The notes below the pieces were generated by a model. The model made no database searches. It saw only the letters and a program-made list of their open reading frames with translations, and had not been told where the DNA came from. The position numbers were made by a program, and so were the translations under genes. DNA of 12,581 nt from Anaerolinea thermophila (GTDB lineage Bacteria; Chloroflexota; Anaerolineae; Anaerolineales; Villigracilaceae): assembly GCA_022729775.1 (NCBI GenBank), contig DZBA01000071.1:1-12581 (forward strand), read 5' to 3'. This document shows positions 1 through 6,561 of this stretch, piece after piece; the stretch's first letter is position 1, and each line of letters opens with the position of its first letter.

Positions 1-796
1 CTACATAGGTCGTCCACAGACTAGCCCCCTTGGTTGTATTATTTGCGCGCACACGCCAATAATAATCATCATTTGCAATTAAGTTGGCGGTGGGGGTGTA
101 TTGCAAGGGCGCGGTGGAAAGAATGGTCGTTGTTACAACCTTTGTGCTGAAATCCGGGTAGAGGGACAATTCAAACGTGTAGCTGGTCGCAACTGTATCA
201 GTATCCGGCGCCCATTTGAATGTGGGACGCAAAGTCTTGGCGCCAGCCGTTAAAAGCGTAGACGGTAAGTCCGGGTATTCCACAACCAAACTGGCTGGGG
301 CTGGGTCTGGCGCTTGCGTCCCCACACGGAAAGAGCCAACTGTCGACCAGGAAGACCAAGTGCCTGTTCCATAATCATCATTTGAGCGAACATGCCAGTA
401 ATAGGTCTTGTTGTACTCAAAGGTCGCGGCTGGAACATCAACAGACTCGGTAGGATGCAGCGGGTCACCAACAACAGACGGAGCAGCAGTACCATCTAAA
501 AGGGGGAATTTAAATTTCCCATAATCAGTATGGGTGCTGGCAACGCTGGTTGTATCCACAAGATTATACTCAGAGATTTCCCATTCATAATCGGTGAGGG
601 CTGCCGTGTTTGTTGGGGTGGCTTTAGACCACTTGAGCGTGACACCATCCACTGTGGCGTCAATGCCATCCAATGTCAAGATCCGGCTTGAAATAGGGGA
701 CTTTAGCCCCGGTCTGGAAGGGGCGCTCATCGGCGCCCAAGCCAAAGAAGCCAGCATCACTGCCAGCGCAAGAAATACATATTTAATAGATTTCAT
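1..796 (-). CDS. Secreted fibronectin type III-like repeat protein (partial, C-terminus off the window)
   Basis: The reading frame is open from an ATG at 794-796 to the left edge (265 complete codons), so only the N-terminal part is present. Residues 1-25 form a signal peptide: Lys at 2 and 5, a hydrophobic core, then Ala-rich residues before an AxA- or SA-like cleavage site. Two FN3-like beta-sandwich modules follow, at about 35-160 and 170-265. They carry the matching strand motifs TYYWHVRSND (131-140) and DYYWRVRANN (244-253), each preceded by a tyrosine or phenylalanine-rich strand. The protein is therefore probably exported and used for adhesion, surface display or as the accessory part of an enzyme whose catalytic domain would lie beyond the window. 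AAGGAGA (805-811) is a good ribosome binding site for this start. The module assignment is firm to moderate; the biological role is unknown. Confidence 0.8.
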   Translation of the reverse strand, partial: MKSIKYVFLALAVMLASLAWAPMSAPSRPGLKSPISSRILTLDGIDATVDGVTLKWSKATPTNTAALTDYEWEISEYNLVDTTSVASTHTDYGKFKFPLLDGTAAPSVVGDPLHPTESVDVPAATFEYNKTYYWHVRSNDDYGTGTWSSWSTVGSFRVGTQAPDPAPASLVVEYPDLPSTLLTAGAKTLRPTFKWAPDTDTVATSYTFELSLYPDFSTKVVTTTILSTAPLQYTPTANLIANDDYYWRVRANNTTKGASLWTTYV

Positions 797-900
797 TACA
801 AGTTTCTCCTTCGATATTGCCTGTCATGCAGGCTTCCATTCAAAATTCAAAAGGGGGGAAAAGGATAACCACACAAGACGTTCATAAAAAGCATAAAGCA

Positions 901-953
901 GATTATGGTAAATGTCAATAGAAATGATGACTTTTTACATGGTTTTTACACAA
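901..953. repeat. Ordered word repeat, copy 1 (partner at 1266-1313)
   Basis: The words gattatggt (901-909), ttttacat (933-940) and ttttacacaa (944-953) occur here and recur in the same order at 1266-1274, 1289-1296 and 1304-1313. The second copy ends directly before the ribosome binding site of the PD40 lipoprotein gene. The spacings between words differ, so this is an imperfect direct repeat. It could be a pair of binding sites or chance in AT-rich DNA. Confidence 0.3.
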
Positions 954-1265
954 TATATCCAAACAAAATAATCAGTTTTACAACAACAGTCATTCGGCGC
1001 GTCAAAAATTTGGGACAAATTTCTGCCCCAACATTTATCTATGCTTCACTATATATGACGTTACATCAGCGAAAAAAGATGGCTCGATTTGGGTTTCTTG
1101 CAAAATTGTAAGCCATTTTACGTTCCACGCTAACCCATTTGGGCGTAAATTTACCACTAACATTACGAATGCTTGCGTTAGCGCGGGCGGCGTAAAGTAT
1201 ATGCTCGTTTTGAAGCACAAAACAACGCAAGGTTTTTGCGCGCTTATCACAAGTTCAGATGCAAC

Positions 1266-1313
1266 GATTATGGTTTCATCTAACGCAATTTTACATCACA
1301 GTTTTTTACACAA
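1266..1313. repeat. Ordered word repeat, copy 2 (partner at 901-953)
   Basis: Second copy of the ordered words gattatggt, ttttacat and ttttacacaa. It lies within the 60 bases upstream of the PD40 lipoprotein start codon, in the region where the promoter or leader of that gene is expected. An operator role is possible, but nothing else in the sequence supports it. Confidence 0.3.
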
Positions 1314-1322
1314 GGAATAACC

Positions 1323-2462
1323 ATGAACATAAAATTTTCAACCACACACAAAATTATCATATTTGCGGGGATGGTTATTCTCGCGTGTATTATCAGCGGC
1401 TGCGGAACAACACCCAATAACGCCCTACTTGGCGCCGCAGGTGTGGAAAATACAACAGCCACAGAAGTCGCCGCCACCGAAGCGCCCACTGCGGAACCCG
1501 TCCCGACAGAAATCCCCATCCCGCCCGCAACAGGTCACATCGTTTATGTTTCTGACCGCGATGGACAAATGAACCTGTACATGACTACCCCGGATGGAAT
1601 CGAACAAACGCGGCTGACCGTTTCCAACTCCGAAGACATTATGCCGCGCGTTTCACCCGATGGAACGCGGATCGCTTTCGTCTCTACAGTGGATGACAAC
1701 ATGGATGTTTACGTTCTGGATATTGCCTCGCGCGCCATCAGCCGCATCACCGACGCCGCGCAAAAAGACACATCCCCCGCATGGTCAGCGGATGGAAGTA
1801 TGCTCGCCTTTGTCTCCTTCCGCGATGAAAACTTCGAGATTTATGTCGCCAATGCGGACGGGTCGAATCAAACGCGCTTGACGGATGACCCCGCTGGCGA
1901 CACATCCCCGGTCTGGTCGCCCACTGCAAACGAAATTGCCTTTGTCAGCAATCGCTTTGGCAATTCGGATATTTTCCTGCTCAACCTAAGCGGGGGCGTC
2001 TCTACTTTGACGACAAACCCCGCGCCCGACTCTGACCCAGCCTGGTCGCCAAACGGGAACTCGCTCGCATTCAAAACCGCAGCCGGGGGCGACCTCTCCA
2101 ATATCTGCGTCATCGGGCGCGATGGGTTAAATCAAAACTGCCTGACTTATGGACCGTCTGAATATAGTTCGCCAGCCTGGTCGCCGGACGGGACTTCGCT
2201 TGCCGCAAACGCAAAACAAGTGAACGGATATGGCATCACTATATTCAACATCATAGATGGAACGACAACAGAATTATTCGCGCAAGGAATAGACCCGCGC
2301 GGCGCGCCGTTCTGGTCGCCAGAGGGAGCGCGGCTTGTCCTCCAAACACAAGTGGATGGAAACAATATGGAACTTTACACCGTGCTAATTCCCACCAATG
2401 AATTCACCCGCCTGACCACCACCCCAGCGTATGAAGGCGAGCCAGTCTGGGGTAGGCAATAA
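1323..2462 (+). CDS. PD40/TolB-like beta-propeller lipoprotein
   Basis: The protein has 379 residues. Its lipoprotein signal has a hydrophobic core at 11-25 and the lipobox I24-S25-G26-C27, so the mature protein should be lipid-anchored on the outer face of the membrane. A Thr/Glu/Pro/Ala-rich linker (about 39-68) leads into a propeller built of PD40-type (WD40-like) repeats. Each repeat shows a strand of the type 'P-x-W-S-P-D-G-x-x-(I/L)-A-F', for example SPAWSADGSMLAF and DPAWSPNGNSLAF. Six such elements are seen, plus a closing EPVWG at the very C-terminus. That half-blade is probably completed by the first strand (HIVYVSDRDG), the usual way such propellers close, giving about six blades as in TolB. 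It has no Tol partner genes nearby, so it is a TolB-like scaffold rather than TolB itself. AAGGA at 1312-1316 supports the ATG. The specific function is unknown. Confidence 0.88.
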   Translation: MNIKFSTTHKIIIFAGMVILACIISGCGTTPNNALLGAAGVENTTATEVAATEAPTAEPVPTEIPIPPATGHIVYVSDRDGQMNLYMTTPDGIEQTRLTVSNSEDIMPRVSPDGTRIAFVSTVDDNMDVYVLDIASRAISRITDAAQKDTSPAWSADGSMLAFVSFRDENFEIYVANADGSNQTRLTDDPAGDTSPVWSPTANEIAFVSNRFGNSDIFLLNLSGGVSTLTTNPAPDSDPAWSPNGNSLAFKTAAGGDLSNICVIGRDGLNQNCLTYGPSEYSSPAWSPDGTSLAANAKQVNGYGITIFNIIDGTTTELFAQGIDPRGAPFWSPEGARLVLQTQVDGNNMELYTVLIPTNEFTRLTTTPAYEGEPVWGRQ

Positions 2463-2472
2463 GAAAAAAGAG

Positions 2473-2509
2473 AAACGTCCCGAAGGTTTGAGAAACCTTC
2501 GGGACGTTT
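2473..2509. terminator. Bidirectional hairpin terminator between convergent genes
   Basis: A perfect 17-bp inverted repeat (arms 2473-2489 and 2493-2509, loop GAG) lies 10 bases after the propeller stop codon and about 20 bases after the stop of the convergent solute-binding protein gene. Read on the minus strand it is followed by a T-rich run (CTCTTTTTTCTTA), a classic intrinsic terminator. Read on the plus strand the T run is short, so it may be weaker in that direction. Confidence 0.9.
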
Positions 2510-2528
2510 TGCATAAGGTGATATAAAT

Positions 2529-3263
2529 TTATTTAAGCGGGGCTTCCATGCCTTTGGCGGGGACAGCTGCCTTATCCCAATAACCAGCAAAAGGTTCGAG
2601 CATCACTTTAGCGGCATCACTCTTGCCCATTTTATAGGGACCTGAGCCGCCATCGCCGCCGGTGAAACCAGCCGGGCTGCTGATAACAAAAGCGGGGTCG
2701 GTTAATTTTTTCAAGAAATCGGGGTCGGGGGTGTTCAAGTGAACGAGAACGGTAAAGTCATTGACTTTTTCCGCGCCATCATATTGTGATTTGGGCTTGC
2801 CATCTGATGTGGTCTCGCCTTTGAAGCCTTTGAAATTCTTGACCCACGCTTCGAATTTTCCAGAGCCGCGATTGGGATCCTTCGGGTCGAACCAGCGATT
2901 GAAGTTCGCAATGACAAGGTCGGCGTTCAACGTGGCGCCATCGTGGAAGGTCACGCCCGGGCGCAGGTTGAAGGTATATTCCAAGCCATCGTCAGAGACT
3001 TCGACAACTTCGGCAAGTGCGGGAGCAAGTTCGTCCTCTTTCATCGTCACCAAGCCTTCATACACATAAGACACAGCCGCGCGGACTTTCTCGCCAGATT
3101 CATTCGCCGGGTCAAGCGCGGTAGGGGTATTTCCGCCGGCTGTAGCAGGGGTCGCGGCGGGCTTGGGCGCCTCTTCCGCTGGAGCGCTGCTTCCGCCGCA
3201 AGCTGCAAGAATCATGCTTGCAATCAATAAAAAACTTAGCAATAGTAAACGGTTGTTCTTCAT
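2529..3263 (-). CDS. Half-length family 5 (peptide/nickel) solute-binding lipoprotein
   Basis: This 244-residue lipoprotein (lipobox L19-A20-A21-C22, then a Pro/Ala/Thr linker) has the N-terminal hallmarks of SBP_bac_5 proteins such as DppA and OppA. These are 'ALDPA' near residue 50, 'YVYEGLV', 'LAEVVEVSDDGLEYTFNLRPGVTFHDG' spread over about 80-110, and 'GSGPYKMG...EPFAGYWD' at about 207-230. Full-length members have roughly 500-600 residues. This one stops right after the GYW element, so it lacks the second lobe and the strands that return to the first lobe. No remnant of the missing half follows: the stop is about 20 bases from a perfect terminator and then a convergent gene. No permease or ATPase genes of a transporter are adjacent. 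A decayed gene, or a domain used as an independent surface binding module, are both possible. The ribosome binding site AGAGGAG (3271-3277) is good. Confidence 0.82.
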   Translation of the reverse strand: MKNNRLLLLSFLLIASMILAACGGSSAPAEEAPKPAATPATAGGNTPTALDPANESGEKVRAAVSYVYEGLVTMKEDELAPALAEVVEVSDDGLEYTFNLRPGVTFHDGATLNADLVIANFNRWFDPKDPNRGSGKFEAWVKNFKGFKGETTSDGKPKSQYDGAEKVNDFTVLVHLNTPDPDFLKKLTDPAFVISSPAGFTGGDGGSGPYKMGKSDAAKVMLEPFAGYWDKAAVPAKGMEAPLK

Positions 3264-3298
3264 ACTTTATCTCCTCTGAGTATCAATTGTTTGAATTT

Positions 3299-3310
3299 CC
3301 GCAAGTGCGG
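3299..3310. promoter_or_regulatory. Small dyad CCGCA-AG-TGCGG in a divergent promoter region
   Basis: A perfect 5-bp inverted repeat with a 2-base centre sits in the 79-base gap between the divergent solute-binding protein and cyclase genes, about 20 bases upstream of the cyclase -10 element. Its position over the expected -35 region of the cyclase promoter would suit an operator. The dyad is short, so chance is not excluded. Confidence 0.3.
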
Positions 3311-3330
3311 CGAATTACGACCAATTCAAG

Positions 3331-3345
3331 TATAATACCAATATG
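3331..3345 (+). promoter_or_regulatory. Perfect -10 element of a predicted leaderless cyclase transcript
   Basis: TATAAT (3331-3336) is followed by exactly six bases (ACCAAT) and then the ATG at 3343. Transcription usually begins about seven bases after the -10 hexamer, which places the first transcribed base at or next to the A of the ATG. There is no Shine-Dalgarno sequence, and no other in-frame start a few codons upstream. No good -35 is visible at 16-18 bases, so an activator may be needed. The same layout occurs upstream of the PrsW-like gene. Confidence 0.65.
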
Positions 3346-5091
3346 TCATCTTTGTCATCTCCCCATTTTCTAAAAGTTCAGGAAATCGAACCCGACTTGC
3401 GGGATTTACTCCCTGCGGAAACGTATGCGGAGTTATACATCTCGGATTGGGCAGACCAAACCATAAAAAGCGACGATGAGGACGCGAAAAAAGAAGCAGA
3501 AAAAGAAGATGGAAAAAAACTAAAACCTGTATTCGACCATCTTGTGCTTTTGCAAAAGGTACTGTCCGATTACACGTCTTCGCTGATTACGGAAAAGCGA
3601 ACGGGCGATTCCCGGTTCCATTTCAACAAGCGCAATGGCGCGTTGATGTTTACCGACTTTGCGGGCTTTACCAAATTGATGGAAGCAAACTCCAGCAAGG
3701 GGAAAGAAGGCGCGGAAAACCTATTGAAGCTGTTGAACGAATACTTTACCGCCATGATAGAAACCATCACCATGTCAGGCGGAGAGCTATTAGAGTTCAC
3801 CGGCGACGCGCTGCTGGTCTTGTTCCCCGCCCCGCTGGATGAAAAGACCCACGAAGCCGACTTGCAAAAAGCCGTATCCAAGGCAGTGCGCGCCGGGCTG
3901 CGTATGCAAAAGAAGATGCTAAAGAAGAATCAGGAAATAGAAGAGAATTGGCAAAAGAAACTAAAGGAAGAAGAAGAAAAAACGGGAAAAAAGATTGAAG
4001 GCGATCCCAAAGCGCTGATATTACAGATTCGCATTGGCATTCACGCCGGACATTTTTACTCCGCTGACATTGGCACACCGCGCCGCCGCGACCACGTTCT
4101 GCTCGGCAAGAACGTGCAAAATGCAAAACTAACTGAAAGCTATGGGGCAAACAACAAGGTCAATATTTCGCCGGACGCTTACCAATACGTCAGCGATAAA
4201 TTTGAATTTACGCCAAATTCCTCCCATGAGGGTTATATGCTGGTAGAGGATAATCTCGAGGAAAAAGACGGCTACGAGATTATGGCAAAGACAAGCACGC
4301 GCCGGCTTGCCAGCACCATGCTGCTGGATAAAAGTTTTTCGAACACATACCTGCAAATTACAAACCTACTTAACGCAATTAGGGAATTGGCAAGCTTTAT
4401 CCCGCTTCCTGTGCTTAATATGTTGGTGGAAAGCGCAGCCCGCCGCAAGGTTTCCGCTGAATTTCCCACGCCTACGATTATGTTCGTTAACTTCATCGGT
4501 CTGCCTGAAATGATAGACAAAGGCATTTACCAAGAAGAAAGTATTATCGCAACGTTCAACGAGGCATTCGCGCATTTGAACGCCTCTGTCGAAAAACGCG
4601 GCGGCGTTCTAAAAAAAGTGACCTACCACTTGACCGGGTCTGATATCGTCATTTATTTTGGCGTGCCAACCGCGCACACCAACGACCCGATGCGCGCCGC
4701 CTCTGCTGCGGTGGAAATCCGCGAAATCATACAAAGAATCAATAAAGAGAAGATTCCCAAGTTAAAAGAAGGTTGCGCGCCAGAAACCAACACGGAAGAC
4801 GCGCCGCTCATTTACTGCAAAATCGGAATCAACGTAGGTCCCACCTTCGTCGCTGAAATCGGCGACCCGCGCGGCAGGCGCGAATTCAACGTGCTGGGAG
4901 ATACAGTCAACACCACCGCGCGGTTGATGAGCAAAGCCGGCAAAAATGAGATTTACATTTCCGAATCTGTGATGGAACAGATTGAAGAAAAATATGAATG
5001 TCTGAATCTTGGCGAAATTTCCCTTAAAGGAAAAGGCGCGCCTGTGCCGATTTTTAAATTGGAAAAGAAAAAATCTAAAACAGTTGCATAA
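3343..5091 (+). CDS. Class III adenylate/guanylate cyclase with two complementary catalytic domains
   Basis: This 582-residue soluble protein makes a cyclic nucleotide from a nucleoside triphosphate. A charged N-terminal region (about 1-90) precedes cyclase domain 1 (about 95-300) and domain 2 (about 375-575). Domain 1 keeps both metal-binding aspartates, D105 in FTDFAGFT and D155 in FTGDALLVLF, but has K256 where the base-reading Asp lies and lacks the transition-state Asn/Arg pattern (GKNVQNAKL). Domain 2 is the reverse: N383 and S433 replace the metal aspartates, while LGDTVNTTARL keeps D520, N523 and R527. The two halves should therefore form one working active site, as in the C1/C2 pair of mammalian adenylyl cyclases, plus a degenerate one. 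The base-selecting Lys position appears to be H429, so ATP specificity is probable, not certain. Domain 1 has a Lys/Glu-rich helical insert at about 187-222. No membrane segment is seen and there is no fused ATPase. It converges on the CNB operon. Confidence 0.9.
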   Translation: MSSLSSPHFLKVQEIEPDLRDLLPAETYAELYISDWADQTIKSDDEDAKKEAEKEDGKKLKPVFDHLVLLQKVLSDYTSSLITEKRTGDSRFHFNKRNGALMFTDFAGFTKLMEANSSKGKEGAENLLKLLNEYFTAMIETITMSGGELLEFTGDALLVLFPAPLDEKTHEADLQKAVSKAVRAGLRMQKKMLKKNQEIEENWQKKLKEEEEKTGKKIEGDPKALILQIRIGIHAGHFYSADIGTPRRRDHVLLGKNVQNAKLTESYGANNKVNISPDAYQYVSDKFEFTPNSSHEGYMLVEDNLEEKDGYEIMAKTSTRRLASTMLLDKSFSNTYLQITNLLNAIRELASFIPLPVLNMLVESAARRKVSAEFPTPTIMFVNFIGLPEMIDKGIYQEESIIATFNEAFAHLNASVEKRGGVLKKVTYHLTGSDIVIYFGVPTAHTNDPMRAASAAVEIREIIQRINKEKIPKLKEGCAPETNTEDAPLIYCKIGINVGPTFVAEIGDPRGRREFNVLGDTVNTTARLMSKAGKNEIYISESVMEQIEEKYECLNLGEISLKGKGAPVPIFKLEKKKSKTVA

Positions 5092-5123
5092 AAAAATAAC
5101 GGGCTTGCGCCCGTTATTTTTTT
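5090..5123. terminator. Bidirectional hairpin shared by the cyclase gene and the CNB operon
   Basis: A perfect 15-bp inverted repeat (arms 5090-5104 and 5109-5123, loop TTGC) has an A7 run on one side and a T7 run on the other, around a core of TAACGGGC/GCCCGTTA. It works as an intrinsic terminator in both directions. Its left arm overlaps the cyclase TAA (5089-5091), and its right arm overlaps the stop of the winged-helix gene (5122-5124). Confidence 0.92.
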
Positions 5124-5514
5124 ATGAGCCTTCCGGATTTATATTTCCTTCCGGCTTGTTCTTCAATTTTTCATCCAATGCCGACCAGATGCCCGCCATG
5201 AGCGTGCTGCCTTCCCTGCGGCGCAAGTTGACCTTGTAAATGGCTTTCTCGCCATCGCCGATGCGAATCAGCCAATATTGCTCTGTCAACTCCGTCAGCG
5301 TGGATTGCAACTCCTCGCGCGAGAGGCGGTCTTTTTCCGGCATTCCATCCATAATCTCACACAAGCGCGGATAGCCTGCCTGTAGTTCGCGCAGCATAAG
5401 GCGCATAATCCTTCGCAAGGCGGGCGGCAACCCGGCAAGGTCAAGCGGCGTAATGCCGCCTTCTTTTTTCTTATCCTGTATTTCTTTATTTAGCCGATCA
5501 AAGACTCCTGCCAT
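5122..5514 (-). CDS. Winged-helix-like protein, last gene of the CNB operon
   Basis: The protein has 130 residues from an ATG at 5512-5514. This ATG is preferred over a TTG seven codons earlier that overlaps the stop of the previous gene, because GAGAGAGG lies six bases before the ATG. Residues 27-104 look like a winged helix: helices at about 28-46 (LPPALRRIMRLMLREL), 49-57 and 66-79 (REELQSTLTELTEQY), then a strand-turn-strand wing (WLIRIGDGEKAIYKVNL, 81-97) and an Arg-rich stretch RRRE. The C-terminal 30 residues form a helix and a Pro/Asn/Gly tail. This is a structural reading from sequence, and I cannot name a family. In the context of a sensor and an ATPase it could be the transcriptional output or a protein-binding adaptor. 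Confidence 0.7.
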   Translation of the reverse strand: MAGVFDRLNKEIQDKKKEGGITPLDLAGLPPALRRIMRLMLRELQAGYPRLCEIMDGMPEKDRLSREELQSTLTELTEQYWLIRIGDGEKAIYKVNLRRREGSTLMAGIWSALDEKLKNKPEGNINPEGS

Positions 5515-5531
5515 GGCATCCTCTCTCTGCC

Positions 5532-5744
5532 TCAATATAATTCAGGCATACTGATCGGCTCCGGCTGCGGCTCACATTCGCCGCACCAGATGACATTCGC
5601 AACCGCCAAACCTTTGGGGGTATTATTCGCGCCTACAAACATCGTCAAAAAAGTGGACATGGTCGCGGCGTGTTCCTTGCATACGAAACGTCCACAAAAC
5701 GCGCAGGAAGCGCGCGCGTCTTCTTCACAATGCCAGCATTTCAT
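5532..5744 (-). CDS. Small Cys-rich zinc-finger protein
   Basis: This 70-residue protein has the metal-ligand pattern C3-x2-C6, C14-x2-C17, C22-x2-H25 and C54-x2-C57. That is enough for two zinc sites in a cross-braced arrangement, resembling a B-box or treble-clef finger. The stretch between H25 and C54 is fairly hydrophobic (about 28-53), and the tail is Pro/Glu-rich. No enzyme motif is visible, so a structural or protein-docking role is likely. The gene starts 13 bases after the ATPase stop, and its ribosome binding site AGGAG overlaps that stop (TAGGAG), which points to coupled translation within the operon. Confidence 0.75.
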   Translation of the reverse strand: MKCWHCEEDARASCAFCGRFVCKEHAATMSTFLTMFVGANNTPKGLAVANVIWCGECEPQPEPISMPELY

Positions 5745-5757
5745 AATTTATTTTCTC

Positions 5758-6546
5758 CTATTCCAACGAGAGGACAGCGCGCGCAACCTTGCGTAATTCC
5801 TGCGACCAGGGGTGGTCGGGATAGCGCAGGGAGAAAAGGTCGCTGCTGGCGTTATCGGCAATATCAAAAGAAAGCGGAAGCACGCCCGCCACCGGCGCGC
5901 CAAATTGCTCTTCGATGCCTTTTTTGATTTCAACCGGGTCATATTTCGGCAAGGCTTTGTTTACCATCAACAATAAATTGGGAACATCGAGACTGCGCGC
6001 AATATCCACTGTAACCGATGTGCCTTGCAAGTCCTGGTTATCAGGACGCAGGATGATGATTAGAATATCGGAGGTTGCAATCGAAAGCAAAGTCTCTTCA
6101 TTCAAACCGGGATGCGTGTCAATAAACAGATAGTCAAGATCAAATTCCGTGATGGTCGTCTGCAAGCCTTCATTCAATTTATTGAAGTCAATTCCTTCTT
6201 TTAGAATTTGGCTGATATCGCGTCCTTTGATGCTGGATGGGAAAAGCCAGATATGCGCGTTTTTTAATTTGGAAAGCCCTTCTGCGCCGCCGACCAATTC
6301 ATGAATGGGCAGCCCAATCTCGCGGATGGTTGCCTTGTCATGGAGAAAGTCATTCATGGTTTTGCCCATTTTGCTTTCATCCAATCCAAAAAGAACGTGG
6401 ATGCCCGGCGATTGAATATCGGTATCTACAACGCCGACACGCTTGCCTGCCAGCGCGACCTGCGCTGCAAGGTTTGCAGTTGTATTCGATTTTCCCGTCC
6501 CACCGCGAAACGAATGAATGGAAACGATTTTCCCTGTGCTGCTCAT
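5758..6546 (-). CDS. MinD/ParA-family P-loop ATPase with Arg in place of the signature Lys
   Basis: The protein has 262 residues. The deviant Walker A motif is at 12-20 (S-F-R-G-G-T-G-K-S), with the phosphate-loop Lys at K19. Family members normally have a second 'signature' Lys where this protein has R14; that Lys reaches across the dimer to the partner's nucleotide. The switch motif VVDTDIQSPG (D41, D43) and the Walker B motif LFIDTHPG (D143) are intact, so ATP binding and ATP-dependent dimerisation are likely. MinD/ParA proteins act as nucleotide-driven switches that position or recruit partners on the membrane or nucleoid. No min, par or flagellar genes are nearby, and the C-terminus (WSQELRKVARAVLSLE) is at best a weak amphipathic helix. 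It lies 15 bases after the CNB gene and has a strong GGAGG ribosome binding site (6552-6556). The role is probably as a switch responding to the CNB protein; this is inferred from context. Confidence 0.88.
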   Translation of the reverse strand: MSSTGKIVSIHSFRGGTGKSNTTANLAAQVALAGKRVGVVDTDIQSPGIHVLFGLDESKMGKTMNDFLHDKATIREIGLPIHELVGGAEGLSKLKNAHIWLFPSSIKGRDISQILKEGIDFNKLNEGLQTTITEFDLDYLFIDTHPGLNEETLLSIATSDILIIILRPDNQDLQGTSVTVDIARSLDVPNLLLMVNKALPKYDPVEIKKGIEEQFGAPVAGVLPLSFDIADNASSDLFSLRYPDHPWSQELRKVARAVLSLE

Positions 6547-6561
6547 GTAGCCTCCAATGGT

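Larger units (their letters stand above)
797..1322. other. Divergent intergenic region, 526 bases, no convincing gene
   Basis: This stretch separates two genes transcribed away from each other and should hold both promoters, although no clean -35/-10 pair stands out. Short open frames occur on both strands but have no Shine-Dalgarno sequence and no recognisable protein features. Two things are visible. One is a small inverted repeat, GCCTG-TCATG-CAGGC, at 819-833, in the leader of the FN3 gene just before its ribosome binding site. The other is a set of words repeated in the same order near both ends: gattatggt, ttttacat, ttttacacaa. No tRNA-like fold was recognised. Confidence 0.6.

Noticed and set aside
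905..1250. Short open frames in the 797-1322 gap as genes
   Set aside because: They lack ribosome binding sites, overlap on both strands, and have no recognisable composition or motif.
1323..2462. Calling the propeller lipoprotein TolB (tolB)
   Set aside because: It has the PD40 repeats but also a lipoprotein anchor and linker, lacks the TolB N-terminal domain, and has no tol or pal neighbours.
2533..3230. Plus-strand open frames opposite the solute-binding protein, and similar long antisense frames inside the sulfatase, HAD and budA genes
   Set aside because: They are frame shadows of clearly real genes, with no start signals and no family features.
5515..5535. A TTG start for the winged-helix gene overlapping the zinc-finger stop
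   Set aside because: The ATG seven codons downstream has a well-spaced GAGAGAGG, and the extra residues (a TTG-read Met then RQREDA) only encode that ribosome binding site region.
5758..6546. MinD of the cell-division site system
   Set aside because: There is no minC or minE, the signature Lys is Arg, the C-terminal membrane helix is unconvincing, and the operon content points to signalling.
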